DNA of 22,593 nucleotides from Clostridiales bacterium (GCA_031273965.1 JAISQX010000177.1:1-22593); one strand, 5' to 3'. Numbered from the stretch's first letter, positions 6,141 through 14,555 are shown. The notes: generated from the letters alone by a model not told the origin. Made by a program: numbers and translations.

Positions 6141-9131
6141 CTAACTCTCCAAAACCAACGTCTTTATTTCGTAAGGCTTAAAATATACCATATTTAAATT
6201 TACATCCGAAATCTCGTTCTCCATTAAATCCGCTTCATACGCCCGTATATATTGGAAGCCCGTCTTTATGCTCGCGACAGTTTTTTCGCCTCTGTTTTCG
6301 TAAAGACGCAAAACTATACCCTTTCCGTCTTCCGACGGCTTTACTGTTTCCGTAACGATATTCGCGCGGTTTAACAATACGGAAGTTTTTATCTTTACGC
6401 TCTTTTCGGTTATGATAAGAGGATTATTGATAAAATATCCCAAACGAGAGGTTTCGCCGTCAAATACGCCGCCCTCGTGCGGATATACCGCATAAGTAAA
6501 CTTATGAACGCCTTTGTCGGCTTTTGGGTCAGGATAAGTCGTCGCACGTAAAAGGTTCAAACTGATAAGTCCGTCCTTTATTCTGTGACCGTACTTGCAA
6601 TCGTTCAAAATAGATACGCCCGCGCCTTTTTTTTCATCGGATACGTCCACCCATTTGTGAGCGCAGGTTTCGAATTGAGCATACTCCTCGGACGTCTTAT
6701 TCCTCGTACTTCTCTTGATATTTCCGAATTGTATGTCAGACGTAGCTTTCTTGGAAAAAAACGCCGGGTAAAAATCGGCGCGAAGCATTTTGTGCCGCGC
6801 ATGCCAATCGACGCTTGTCTCAAACAACAGATGTTCCTCGCCCGCCTTTAATATTACCTTTTGCGTCAAAGTCGATCTTCCAAATTTGTATACCGTCCGG
6901 CGCACCGCCGCCGCGCCGTCGACATAGCTGTCCACGCTAACGGCGTCGAAGAAATACTTCGCGGCATTGGGATATTTTATATCGATATCCCACGCGTTGT
7001 AAGTGGTCTTTTTGTCGGTGTAGGCTACAAGCCTGTTGAACATTTTATCGACATATTCTCTTCCCGACGCATCCTTAATCGACGATATATACCCCGCTTC
7101 CGCAAATGTGACGTTAAGTTTTCCGTTTGACAGACCGGAACGGGTTGATTTTAGGCTTTTTTCAATATTTTTTTCAATAGGCTTGAGTTTCGCCGACGCA
7201 TAAGGCATTACTTCCGCGCTAAACCATTCTCCGTCGTGCTTAACGTATTCGTTTCTCGTATAAGACGTGGGATTGACGGCATATTTACCGTCTTCTTTTT
7301 CGTCGTCTTGGTTTTTGCCGGATAAAAATTTTATAATATCGTTTTGAATATCATGGAGCGACGCGAGTAGTTTTTCGTATCCCGTCTTGCACTCCGCATA
7401 TACGCGCCTTATCGAAGAACCGGGTATAATGTCATGGAATTGATAGAGTAAAACCTCTTTCCATATCTCCTCAATTCTCTCTTTAGGCATTTTATAGCCG
7501 CAATCCTTAGCCGCCGCCGCCAAAAATTCAACATTATGAAGCAGAGTTTCCGCTTTTCTGTTATAATACTTATTCAGAGCCTGCGTCGTCAGCGTTCCCT
7601 GGTGCTTTTCAAGATAAAGCTCGCCTTTATATGTCCTTAGATTGCCCTTGTATTGCGCCAAATCCTCAAAAAATCTTTCGGCTTTGTCTTCCTTTATTAT
7701 GGGCAGCCCTCTGACGCCCCCCTCTTTTTTTAGACGCTTGAGAAACTCCAAATGAATTTCATTGGGGCCTCCGCCGCCGTCGCCGACTCCGTAAGGCATA
7801 TGCGCGACGGGCGCTCTGTCTTTGTCCTTGTACTGAACGAAGGCTTTCATGACCGCCATAGGGCTTACTTCGCTGTTATAAGTTCCTTCCGGCGGAATAT
7901 GCGCAAGCACGGCGCTGTCGTCTATCCCCTCCCACATAAACGAGTTAAGAGGGAATTTATTATGCTCGTTCCAAGTCAGTTTGATGGTAAGGAAATACTC
8001 CATTCCCGATTTTTTTATAATCTGCGGCAATTGAGCCGAGAAGCCGAATACGTCGGGCAGCCATAAAATTTTCATGTCCGCTCCAAATTCGTCCTTAAAA
8101 AATTTCTTTCCGTAATAAATCTGCCTTATAAGCGATTCGCCGCAAGGAATATTTGTGTCGGATTCCACCCACATACCGCCTTGCGGCTCTATTCTTCCGT
8201 TTGCAACGGCTTTTTTTATCTCCTCATAGAGTTTCGGATATAGTTTTTTCATCCAATCGAATTGTTGCGGCTGACTCGCCCCGAACACATATCCGTCGTA
8301 TTTTTCGATGTTTTTAATCGCCGCCGAAAAAGTTCTCGCCGCCTTCCTTTTGGTTTCGCGCAGCGGCCACAGCCACGCAAGATCAAGATGCGCGTGACCC
8401 GTCGTATAGATTGTAAATCTTCGGAGGTCGCTTGGCTCCGTCAATTCATATGACACAAGATCTTTCGCTTCGGAAAATCTCACGCCGCCGTCCGAAACAG
8501 CCAGCTTGTAAGCTTCTTTGAGCGCTTCTCCGAGTTCGGTCTTTCTTATGTCGTATTTTCCGCGCGACAAATAAAGCATAAACAAGGTTACGTAATCGTA
8601 ATAAAACGTTTTGACTTCGTCGTTCACTTCGCAAATTTCGGCTCTTTTTAGCTTCGCCGCGCCCGTGCTTCTTCCTCCCCATCCGTTATTACCCGCTTCT
8701 AATATGAGATTGACGCGTTCTCCGCCTTGAGAATAACTTATTAAGTCGACGACTTTCTTCGCCGCGACCGGTTGAAAAAGATCGGTGCCTCCCGTTAATG
8801 AAGTCAAGCCTTGTACGGGATTGCCGTCGTTATCGAATACGCATCCCTCTCCGTCTATATCGACGACCGCGACGATATGCTTCCCGCGGCAATTCTCCGG
8901 TACGGTTCCCGAAAATTTAAACCAAGCGCAATCAAAAAAATCGCCCCATTTATCGCCTATATTTATAGACTTAAAGACCTTATCGCCCAAAAGACCGAAA
9001 GGAACGGGTTCTTCGCTCTTAAAAAACTCCGCGCCAAGCTCGGCGACGGGTTTACAAACCATATTTCTGAGTCTAATGAGCTTGGGCAGAAACGGAGCCG
9101 CTTCCGCCAAAATCTTTGCGTTGACTAACAT
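6141..9131 (-). CDS. Alpha-mannosidase, glycoside hydrolase family 38
   Basis: Retaining, zinc-dependent exo-alpha-mannosidase acting on alpha-mannosides such as oligosaccharides from N-glycans or yeast mannan. The 996-residue length is normal for bacterial GH38. An N-terminal domain (1-235) precedes the catalytic barrel, where T-G-H-A-H-L-D-L-A-W at 244-253 supplies zinc ligands (His248, Asp250), L-W-L-P-D-V-F-G-F-S at 356-365 holds the nucleophile Asp360, and Y-Q-F-H-D-I-I-P-G-S-S at 563-573 gives the third ligand His566. The rest is the beta-sandwich region. There is no signal peptide, so it works in the cytoplasm on imported oligosaccharides. The start at 9131 lies six bases after the stop of the upstream YcxB-like gene, and its AGAGG site overlaps the end of that gene, so the two are translated as a coupled pair. 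No transporter or regulator for mannosides lies next to it. Confidence 0.95.
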   Translation of the reverse strand: MLVNAKILAEAAPFLPKLIRLRNMVCKPVAELGAEFFKSEEPVPFGLLGDKVFKSINIGDKWGDFFDCAWFKFSGTVPENCRGKHIVAVVDIDGEGCVFDNDGNPVQGLTSLTGGTDLFQPVAAKKVVDLISYSQGGERVNLILEAGNNGWGGRSTGAAKLKRAEICEVNDEVKTFYYDYVTLFMLYLSRGKYDIRKTELGEALKEAYKLAVSDGGVRFSEAKDLVSYELTEPSDLRRFTIYTTGHAHLDLAWLWPLRETKRKAARTFSAAIKNIEKYDGYVFGASQPQQFDWMKKLYPKLYEEIKKAVANGRIEPQGGMWVESDTNIPCGESLIRQIYYGKKFFKDEFGADMKILWLPDVFGFSAQLPQIIKKSGMEYFLTIKLTWNEHNKFPLNSFMWEGIDDSAVLAHIPPEGTYNSEVSPMAVMKAFVQYKDKDRAPVAHMPYGVGDGGGGPNEIHLEFLKRLKKEGGVRGLPIIKEDKAERFFEDLAQYKGNLRTYKGELYLEKHQGTLTTQALNKYYNRKAETLLHNVEFLAAAAKDCGYKMPKERIEEIWKEVLLYQFHDIIPGSSIRRVYAECKTGYEKLLASLHDIQNDIIKFLSGKNQDDEKEDGKYAVNPTSYTRNEYVKHDGEWFSAEVMPYASAKLKPIEKNIEKSLKSTRSGLSNGKLNVTFAEAGYISSIKDASGREYVDKMFNRLVAYTDKKTTYNAWDIDIKYPNAAKYFFDAVSVDSYVDGAAAVRRTVYKFGRSTLTQKVILKAGEEHLLFETSVDWHARHKMLRADFYPAFFSKKATSDIQFGNIKRSTRNKTSEEYAQFETCAHKWVDVSDEKKGAGVSILNDCKYGHRIKDGLISLNLLRATTYPDPKADKGVHKFTYAVYPHEGGVFDGETSRLGYFINNPLIITEKSVKIKTSVLLNRANIVTETVKPSEDGKGIVLRLYENRGEKTVASIKTGFQYIRAYEADLMENEISDVNLNMVYFKPYEIKTLVLES

Positions 9132-9137
9132 AAAAGG

Positions 9138-9650
9138 TTACCTCTTTTTTGACATTGTCAAATTTTTATATTTTTGTCCGATTTTTGCTTTCAAAATTTG
9201 TCTAAACTCTTCTATCGTCCCCTCGACGATATTTTTCTTGTTCAAGGTAAAAACCGACATATTGCTTACGTATAGAAAAAGCACGTCGGCATATTCTTCA
9301 ACTTTATATATCCCGTCATATAAGCTTTCGGAGGATGAACTGCTTATTTCGTTTTTTTGGGCTATCGTAAAATTGTCGTCCAAAAACACCGCCGTAAGCT
9401 TTCCTCCGAAATAGGTCTTATTTGTTTTTATCTGTTTCTTCGCGGCGCTGCGGCTCGCCCAAAGAAACAAGGGAAACATTACTATTCCCATAATGAACAT
9501 AGTCGACGCCATAAAAAAATCTATTCCAAGCATAAAAGCGCTAAGCACCCAAAAAAATGCCGTAAAAAACACGCTTATCCTGAGCGCCCTTTTAAAACTA
9601 CCCTTTAAATAATCCTCGGTCAAGTTATCACACTCAAATACGACTCTCAT
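9138..9650 (-). CDS. YcxB-like membrane protein
   Basis: A 170-residue protein: a short N-terminal strand (M-R-V-V-F-E-C-D-N-L-T-E-D-Y-L), two hydrophobic segments at about 24-43 and 46-66, then a soluble domain with T-Y-F-G-G-K-L-T-A-V-F-L-D-D-N-F-T-I, a Ser-rich turn, a 'Y-D-G-I-Y-K-V-E-E-Y' strand and L-F-L-Y-V-S-N-M-S-V-F-T-L-N-K-K. This order, ending in 'I-x-E-x-x-D-x-x-x-I-Y-x-S ... x-x-I-P-K-x', matches the YcxB-like family found in many Bacillota, whose role is unknown. The ATG at 9650 has GGAG seven bases upstream and a promoter just ahead. Its last codons carry the ribosome binding site of the alpha-mannosidase gene, so it is the first gene of a two-gene operon, though a functional link to mannoside use is not evident. 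Confidence 0.75.
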   Translation of the reverse strand: MRVVFECDNLTEDYLKGSFKRALRISVFFTAFFWVLSAFMLGIDFFMASTMFIMGIVMFPLFLWASRSAAKKQIKTNKTYFGGKLTAVFLDDNFTIAQKNEISSSSSESLYDGIYKVEEYADVLFLYVSNMSVFTLNKKNIVEGTIEEFRQILKAKIGQKYKNLTMSKKR

Positions 9651-9678
9651 TACCCGTCTCCAGTGAATATATGTCTAT

Positions 9679-9707
9679 ATTTTAACATAAAATTCGAAAT
9701 AAAGCAA
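9679..9707 (-). promoter_or_regulatory. Candidate promoter of YcxB-mannosidase operon
   Basis: On the minus strand TTGCTT (9702-9707), 17 bases, TAAAAT (9679-9684), with a TG one base upstream of the -10 (extended -10). The predicted start near 9672 gives a leader of about 22 bases containing GGAG for the ATG at 9650. Confidence 0.55.
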
Positions 9708-9721
9708 TATTATTTATTAAT

Positions 9722-10846
9722 ATGGCAAAACCGTTAAAAAACTCCGCGAATAATTTTCTCTTTCGCCCGTCGGCGCAACTTTCCATAAAGCCCGCTCATT
9801 TAATGCGCGGTTCGGTGGAAAATACGAGTTTTGCGAGTTCTTTGTCAGTTAAAACCGACGGTCGTGTTAAAAAAAAACTTTCGCCGATATTTTTATCTCT
9901 GTTCGCCGTCGCCGCGAGTCTGGCTCTCGTCTTAAAACCGGAAATATACGCCGCGTCTTTCCTTGACGGGCTCAAACTTTTCGCATCGTCCGTACTGCCG
10001 TCGCTCTTTCCGTTTTTGGTTTTAGGCAAACTTTTTATCGCCTCCGGCGGATTAGGGGGAGTTTCGAACGGCTTCGGAAAAATATTTGTCAAGCTATTTA
10101 ACGTACCCAAAGAAAGCGGCGGTATATTTTTAACCGCACTTATAAGCGGTTACCCCGTGGGAGCTAAGCTCGTCGCCGAAATGCACTCTAAAGGCGCGTT
10201 GAACGCCGACGAAGCCGCGGCGACAACCGCGTTTACTTCCCTCTCCGGTCCGCTTTTTATAATCGGCGTGATAGGAGGCGCTCTTCTTAAAAATCCGAAA
10301 GCCGCCGCGATAATATTATTATGTCATTATGCTTCGGCAATAACCGCCGGTTTATGCTTTAAAAATAAAAAGAAAACCGACCGCGCCCGAATAGAAAGTA
10401 TACAAAAGCCCGCCGCTCTTTCGGATAATATTTTTGGCGAAACAATATCCTCCGCCGTATCGACGGTTTTACTCGTCGGCGGACTTGTAGCTCTGTTTAA
10501 CATGCTTTGCGATATGGCGCTAAACGGCGGTATTTTATCCTTGCCCGCCGGTTTATTGACGAAGATTACGGGCGATCAAAACGCTTCCGCAGGGATTTTA
10601 TTATCCTTTATAGAGATGACAAGGGGCGTAAAGGAACTTTCCGCATCGGGCGACATAAATTTTTGCCTTCCGCTGATAGCCGCGGCGGTGACGTTCGGCG
10701 GACTGTCGGTTACCGTTCAATGTCTCGCATATCTAAAGCCCGTAGGCGTTTCTGCCGCGAAGTACCTTAAAATCAAAGCCGTTCAAAGTTTTTTCGCATG
10801 GTTTTTCGCAACCGTCACAATATTTTTATTCAAACCGTTCGCGTAA
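9722..10846 (+). CDS. ylbJ: YlbJ-family sporulation integral membrane protein
   Basis: Polytopic membrane protein of the nucleoside-recognition ('Gate') superfamily. Diagnostic stretches are S-S-V-L-P-S-L-F-P-F-L-V-L near 88-100, S-G-Y-P-V-G-A-K-L-V-A-E near 140-151 and F-T-S-L-S-G-P-L-F-I-I-G-V-I-G near 170-184, as in YlbJ proteins, which in B. subtilis are sigma-E-controlled and needed for spore formation. About eight hydrophobic segments run from residue 51 to the end. The first 50 residues are unusual: polar, Ser/Asn-rich and absent from typical YlbJ proteins, which begin close to the first helix. The ATG at 9722 has no ribosome binding site, and neither do in-frame GTG/TTG alternatives, so the start is unresolved. 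The gene is divergent from the YcxB-mannosidase operon and ends 14 bases from the convergent surface-protein gene. Its presence suggests an endospore former or a descendant of one. Confidence 0.82.
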   Translation: MAKPLKNSANNFLFRPSAQLSIKPAHLMRGSVENTSFASSLSVKTDGRVKKKLSPIFLSLFAVAASLALVLKPEIYAASFLDGLKLFASSVLPSLFPFLVLGKLFIASGGLGGVSNGFGKIFVKLFNVPKESGGIFLTALISGYPVGAKLVAEMHSKGALNADEAAATTAFTSLSGPLFIIGVIGGALLKNPKAAAIILLCHYASAITAGLCFKNKKKTDRARIESIQKPAALSDNIFGETISSAVSTVLLVGGLVALFNMLCDMALNGGILSLPAGLLTKITGDQNASAGILLSFIEMTRGVKELSASGDINFCLPLIAAAVTFGGLSVTVQCLAYLKPVGVSAAKYLKIKAVQSFFAWFFATVTIFLFKPFA

Positions 10847-10860
10847 AACCGCCGAGTCCC

Positions 10861-11970
10861 TTAAGCATAATACCAATCGAGAACAGGGTCGCCTTGCTTG
10901 CCTAACCAATTCGGCGACCAACCTAAAGGCGGCCTACCGAAATCGCCGCAAACCACTATTGTCTGATCCTGTCTCCAATACTCAAAAGCGCCTTCTCCCA
11001 CGCTTGTTACGCTTACGGGAATTTCAAGCCGTTTAATAGCGTAGCAGCCAAAAAAGGCATGTTCTCCTATACTCTCAAGTCCCTCGCTCAATACGACTTC
11101 CTTAAGCGAACCGCATTGTCCGAACGCATATCGTCCGATTTCCTTCACTCCGGCGGGAATTATAACTTTTGTTAAATCATTACGACCCTCGAAAGCGCTT
11201 TCGCCTATCCTTATTACGGGCTTGCCATTATATTCGGACGGAATAATAGCTTCCCCCGATAAAATTTCAACACCCTTAACCTCATATCCGCCTTCTATCT
11301 CTTTAAGGATAATCCCGTCGACAGTTACCTCATTCTGCTCGCTTGGCTCGTCATCTCCGGGGTCTTCGTCGCCGGGGTCTTCGTTACCGGGGTCTTCATT
11401 GTCGGGGTCTTCATTGTCGGGGTCTTTATTGCCGTGGTCTTCGTCGCCGGGGTCTTCGTCGCCGGGGTCTTCGTTGCCGGGGTCTTCGTTGCCGGGGTCT
11501 TCGTCGCCGGGGTCTTCGTTACCGGGGTCTTCGTTACCGGGGTCTTCGTTACCGGGGTCTTCGTTGCCGGGGTCTTCGTTGTCGGGAACGTCCGCTTTTA
11601 TATTCCACTTCGCTTCAAATATTATAATAATATATGGAATATTCTTGTCGGCGCCGGTCAAATTCGAACCGGTTCCGAGTTCCCATCCGACAAACTCAAA
11701 GCCTTGCTTTTTAGGACTCTCCGGAAACGCGAGTGTTTCGCCTTCGGTAACGACCGTTTCGATGAAAAGCTCTCCGTCCGACATAAATCTAAAGATATAA
11801 ACGATATTTTTATATTCCTTACCTAAAACGACGCTCGTCGTCAACATAGCGAGTACCATAACCGATAACGTGAGAAACCCCGCGTAAAAACCGGCGTTTT
11901 TCAATATTTTTTCTCTTGCTTTGACAAGGATAGAAATCAATTTTTTTGTCATATTTTTTTGCGCATTCAT
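10861..11970 (-). CDS. Membrane-anchored surface protein: InlB-type repeat, NEDPG repeat linker, BspA-type LRRs
   Basis: This 369-residue protein has a basic N-terminus and one hydrophobic segment at 29-49 (signal anchor or uncleaved signal), placing the rest outside the cell. Residues 56-123 form one InlB B-repeat-like (Listeria-Bacteroides) unit: V-V-T-E-G-E-T-L, F-P-E-S-P-K-K-Q-G-F-E-F-V-G-W and a final F-E-A-K-W-N. Residues 131-210 are a very acidic linker of 15 five-residue units (mostly N/D-E-D-P-G). Residues 215-345 are BspA/LRR_5 repeats (I-P-S-E-Y-N-G-K-P-V-I-R-I-G-E-S-A-F-E-G, then K-E-I-G-R-Y-A-F-G-Q-C, S-I-G-E-H-A-F-F-G-C). There is no LPXTG signal. Such proteins are usually adhesins or host- or substrate-binding proteins. 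The consensus promoter ends nine bases before the ATG, so the transcript is nearly leaderless; the alternative Met at residue 7 also lacks a ribosome binding site. Confidence 0.85.
   Translation of the reverse strand: MNAQKNMTKKLISILVKAREKILKNAGFYAGFLTLSVMVLAMLTTSVVLGKEYKNIVYIFRFMSDGELFIETVVTEGETLAFPESPKKQGFEFVGWELGTGSNLTGADKNIPYIIIIFEAKWNIKADVPDNEDPGNEDPGNEDPGNEDPGNEDPGDEDPGNEDPGNEDPGDEDPGDEDHGNKDPDNEDPDNEDPGNEDPGDEDPGDDEPSEQNEVTVDGIILKEIEGGYEVKGVEILSGEAIIPSEYNGKPVIRIGESAFEGRNDLTKVIIPAGVKEIGRYAFGQCGSLKEVVLSEGLESIGEHAFFGCYAIKRLEIPVSVTSVGEGAFEYWRQDQTIVVCGDFGRPPLGWSPNWLGKQGDPVLDWYYA
11356..11580. repeat. 15-nt tandem repeat array, 15 units
   Basis: Fifteen consecutive 15-base units (plus strand consensus GGGGTCTTCGTTGCC) followed by a degenerate unit encode the N/D-E-D-P-G linker of the surface protein. 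Units differ mainly at the Asn/Asp codon (GTT/GTC) and a synonymous third base; four adjacent units near 11396-11440 carry extra substitutions (H-G, N-K, P-D). As 15 is a multiple of three, unit gain or loss changes linker length without shifting the frame. Near identity predicts slippage in replication and assembly errors here. Confidence 0.95.
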
Positions 11971-11979
11971 TTGTCAAAT

Positions 11980-12008
11980 ATTATACAATATTTTCCTTAT
12001 GCTGTCAA
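11980..12008 (-). promoter_or_regulatory. Perfect-consensus sigma-A promoter, almost touching the ATG
   Basis: Minus strand TTGACA (12003-12008), exactly 17 bases, TATAAT (11980-11985). Only nine bases separate the -10 box from the ATG at 11970, so a start 6-8 bases after the -10 leaves a 5' leader of about one to three bases. No ribosome binding site fits between them. Confidence 0.8.
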
Positions 12009-12098
12009 TACCCAAAATATTCTTTCCCGCCGACGCGTGAGAATGTGTAAGCCTTCTTTCAATAAGCGTTAAGCGACGGGCAGCGTCGAATAAACCGC

Positions 12099-12143
12099 AA
12101 AAAAACGGCATGTCCCCCGTGCGATATAGGTTTCAAGCCGTTT
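12099..12143 (-). terminator. Probable terminator of the alpha/beta hydrolase gene
   Basis: On the minus strand AAACGGC-T-TG pairs with CA-T-GCCGTTT (nine pairs with one mismatch; plus-strand positions 12134-12143 and 12103-12112), and the second arm runs into seven T. It lies about 90 bases after the hydrolase stop (12232). The loop is long (about 21 bases), so efficiency is uncertain. Confidence 0.5.
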
Positions 12144-12231
12144 AATTAAAAATCATTTCTCTCTAAACTTTTTGATTAGCGTCAGATTTCACTCTCCCGC
12201 TTTTTTTATGCGTTTCTTTGTACTCTCCCGG

Positions 12232-13407
12232 TCAAGACCTACTATTTATTAGGTCTTCCACCAAAAGCTTGGTCTCCTCCGCGACAATATAAGTTCTGCC
12301 TCCGACGATTATTTCGAAGCCGCGTTTTTCTTTTTTGTCTTCGCTATTTTCATCCGTTTCGCCGTTTTCCGCGTCGCCGCCCATATCGTATACGATATCG
12401 CTCTCTATATCGCTCGTCACGCCTCGCTGTATTAAGTCGCTGTCAACCGGCGCCGCCTTGGGATTTAATAACCCGTACCCGTCGCCGAGTACTTCGTGAA
12501 AAAACGCGTACACCTCCCGCATTGCGCGTTTTCCGTTGGTGTTGCCGTCAAAGAGCGGGTACGCGTGTACCGAGTATTTTCCCTTTCCGACATATAAACG
12601 GGTTTTAACGTTATTTTTCTTTAAAACCTCATAAAACAAATCGGTCGCGGGCTTTAGCGGGTCCTTTTCCCCCGTCAAAAGCACGCAAGGCGGAAAGTCG
12701 GGATTTACAAGCGATGCGGGGCACATATCCTTGATGTCCTGTCGTTCAAAAAGCGTCTCCACATCGTCTATTTCTCTTACGTCGTATCCCGAATACGACC
12801 TTGCATATAGCTCCAAATTATGAAAATCCGCGTATCTGCAGCTCAAAAAGTCAAATATTCCGCATACGGAAACAAAGCCCTTTACCTTAAAATCGTCCTT
12901 ATGATCAAATTTTATGCAAAATTCATCGTATAGCCGCTTATTTACCGTCACGCTCACGGCAAGCGCCGCGAGATGCCCGCCGGCGGAATCGCCGCCCAGA
13001 AATATATTGTCCGTATCCAAATTATATTCGTCTTTTCTTTCAAAAACATAGCTTATCGCGCTAAAAATATTACGCACTTGAACGGGATGCTTTGCGTCCG
13101 GTGCAAGCTCATAATTTATATTCAAAACATAAAAGCCCAAATCGGCTATGCGCGAACAATACGGATTTCGTATAATATGCGTGCCCTGCACCCAGCCGCC
13201 CCCGTGTACATATATAAAGACCGGTTTTTTAGCCGCTTTATCTATGTATAACTCCGAACCGTTTAGTTTTGACTTCGGCTCGCCGTAAATTATTTTATTT
13301 ACGATCACGCCCTTTGACATAACAGCGGTAACAACCGGCATGAGCGAAAGACTTAAGGTCTTATCCCTCAATCTGACGTAATATATTGCTAATTTTTCTC
13401 TGTCCAT
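12232..13407 (-). CDS. Alpha/beta hydrolase, HSL (family IV) esterase type
   Basis: Cytoplasmic carboxylester hydrolase of the hormone-sensitive-lipase group. From the chosen start (391 residues) the key elements are Y-V-H-G-G-G-W near 66-72 (oxyanion hole), G-G-D-S-A-G-G-H near 138-145 (nucleophile Ser), G-E-K-D-P-L near 247-252 (acid) and V-H-A-Y-P-L-F near 280-286 (catalytic His), with the normal spacing. A region of about 50 Asp/Glu-rich residues near the C-terminus ends in a short folded-looking tail (F-E-I-I-V-G-G-R-T-Y-I-V). The open frame extends 54 codons upstream to a GTG at 13569, but that part has no esterase character, whereas the ATG at 13407 has GGAG seven bases upstream; I take the latter. 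The substrate is unknown; relatives deacetylate sugars or cleave short acyl esters. It seems to be transcribed alone, ending at the hairpin near 12100-12143. Confidence 0.85.
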   Translation of the reverse strand: MDREKLAIYYVRLRDKTLSLSLMPVVTAVMSKGVIVNKIIYGEPKSKLNGSELYIDKAAKKPVFIYVHGGGWVQGTHIIRNPYCSRIADLGFYVLNINYELAPDAKHPVQVRNIFSAISYVFERKDEYNLDTDNIFLGGDSAGGHLAALAVSVTVNKRLYDEFCIKFDHKDDFKVKGFVSVCGIFDFLSCRYADFHNLELYARSYSGYDVREIDDVETLFERQDIKDMCPASLVNPDFPPCVLLTGEKDPLKPATDLFYEVLKKNNVKTRLYVGKGKYSVHAYPLFDGNTNGKRAMREVYAFFHEVLGDGYGLLNPKAAPVDSDLIQRGVTSDIESDIVYDMGGDAENGETDENSEDKKEKRGFEIIVGGRTYIVAEETKLLVEDLINSRS

Positions 13408-13697
13408 GCTGCATCTCCAACGACTTTTTTTGTTTAGGGCATACTTCTGCAAATCGAAAAAAAACAGATTATATGCGATTTTGTATCCGACAAGGCTTTT
13501 TTTCGACGTCTTAGCGCCGTTACGGATAGAAGGTATAATGCTCTTGGGGCAAAAAAAGTCAAAATTCACCCTTTATGCCTACTTGAATACGCACTATTGA
13601 AACTCTTTATTATTATATTCCGCCGCTTTTAGGTTTACTTCTCCAAATCACGGCGTCCGTCCTTATAATAGCGTCCGCGCTTTTTTACAACTCCGCG

Positions 13698-14555
13698 TTA
13701 AATTATTTTCGGCGGTCTTTCCAATCCTATTTTACCTATCCTTGCTTTTTTAAAATCGTCAAGTATGCAGATAGCCGTTCTATCCAAATCCGTTTCTCCG
13801 CCTTTTAAAACATACCCTCTGTTTTTTGCTATGCCGTTTAGTATTTCAAGCGGAGAAGCGTTCTCCGCGTTTTCCAATTTATATCGTTCCGCAAGCTGTT
13901 TTGCCGCGATTGCCTTAAGCTTTTCCACAAGCAACAGCGCAAGCTCCGTATTGTCGAATATCTCCTGCTTTATGCTCCCGATAAAAAACAAGTCTTTTGC
14001 CGCTTCCCTATCCTCAAGACAAGGCCAAAGCGCGCCGGGGGTGTCGAGCATTTCCAATCCCTCGGAAATCTTTACCCATTGCTTTGCTTTTGTCACTCCC
14101 GGTTTATCTCCCGTTAGAGTTTTTTTCTTCTTGCACACGCCGTTTATCAGAGTGGATTTTCCGGAATTCGGTATCCCTATCACCATAATTCTCAGTGTCT
14201 TTTTTATTCCTTTATCCTCGTATCTTCGTATCTTTTCCGCGAGAAGGCTCTTGACTTCTTTTACGACGCCTCCGGTTACTCCGGATATGCTGTTTATCGC
14301 CAGACACGCCTGCCCGCGTTCTTTAAAATAATCTTTCCAAAGACGTACGTACGTATCCTCGACAAGATCCGCCTTGCTGATAACGTACAACCGCGGTTTT
14401 TCCGCGAGTATTCTCTCAAACTCCGGATTTATGCACGCCCCGGGCGCTCTTGCGTCAAGAACGTACAACACCGCGTCCACAAGTTTTAGATTCTCCTCTA
14501 TTATCCCGAAAGCTTTTTTCATATGCCCCGGAAACCAGTTTATTCTCTCGCTCAC
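13698..14555 (-). CDS. rbgA: Ribosome biogenesis GTPase RbgA (YlqF)
   Basis: Circularly permuted GTPase that acts late in 50S subunit assembly. The N-terminus I-N-W-F-P-G-H-M-K-K-A is the RbgA hallmark. Motifs appear in permuted order: G4 S-K-A-D at 60-63, G1 G-I-P-N-S-G-K-S-T at 127-135, G2 Thr in P-G-V-T at 152-155 and G3 D-T-P-G at 171-174. The usual Asn of N-K-x-D is Ser here. The C-terminal helical domain (about 185-285) completes a normal length of 285. The start codon is GTG (14553-14555), with AAGGA about 11-13 bases upstream; position relative to the conserved W-F-P-G supports it. The gene is divergent from the FGGY kinase and is not obviously linked to any neighbour, as expected for a housekeeping gene. 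Confidence 0.93.
   Translation of the reverse strand: MSERINWFPGHMKKAFGIIEENLKLVDAVLYVLDARAPGACINPEFERILAEKPRLYVISKADLVEDTYVRLWKDYFKERGQACLAINSISGVTGGVVKEVKSLLAEKIRRYEDKGIKKTLRIMVIGIPNSGKSTLINGVCKKKKTLTGDKPGVTKAKQWVKISEGLEMLDTPGALWPCLEDREAAKDLFFIGSIKQEIFDNTELALLLVEKLKAIAAKQLAERYKLENAENASPLEILNGIAKNRGYVLKGGETDLDRTAICILDDFKKARIGKIGLERPPKII

Noticed and set aside
11343..11826. Long plus-strand open frames through the repeat, encoding Arg/Gly/Leu-rich or Val/Phe/Ala/Gly-rich repeats
   Set aside because: They are products of reading a 15-nt repeat in other frames. The minus-strand frame has the promoter, membrane segment, InlB-type and LRR domains.
13408..13569. 54-codon N-terminal extension of the alpha/beta hydrolase from a GTG at 13569
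   Set aside because: The extension has no esterase similarity, while the ATG at 13407 has GGAG at seven bases. The extension is probably untranslated.
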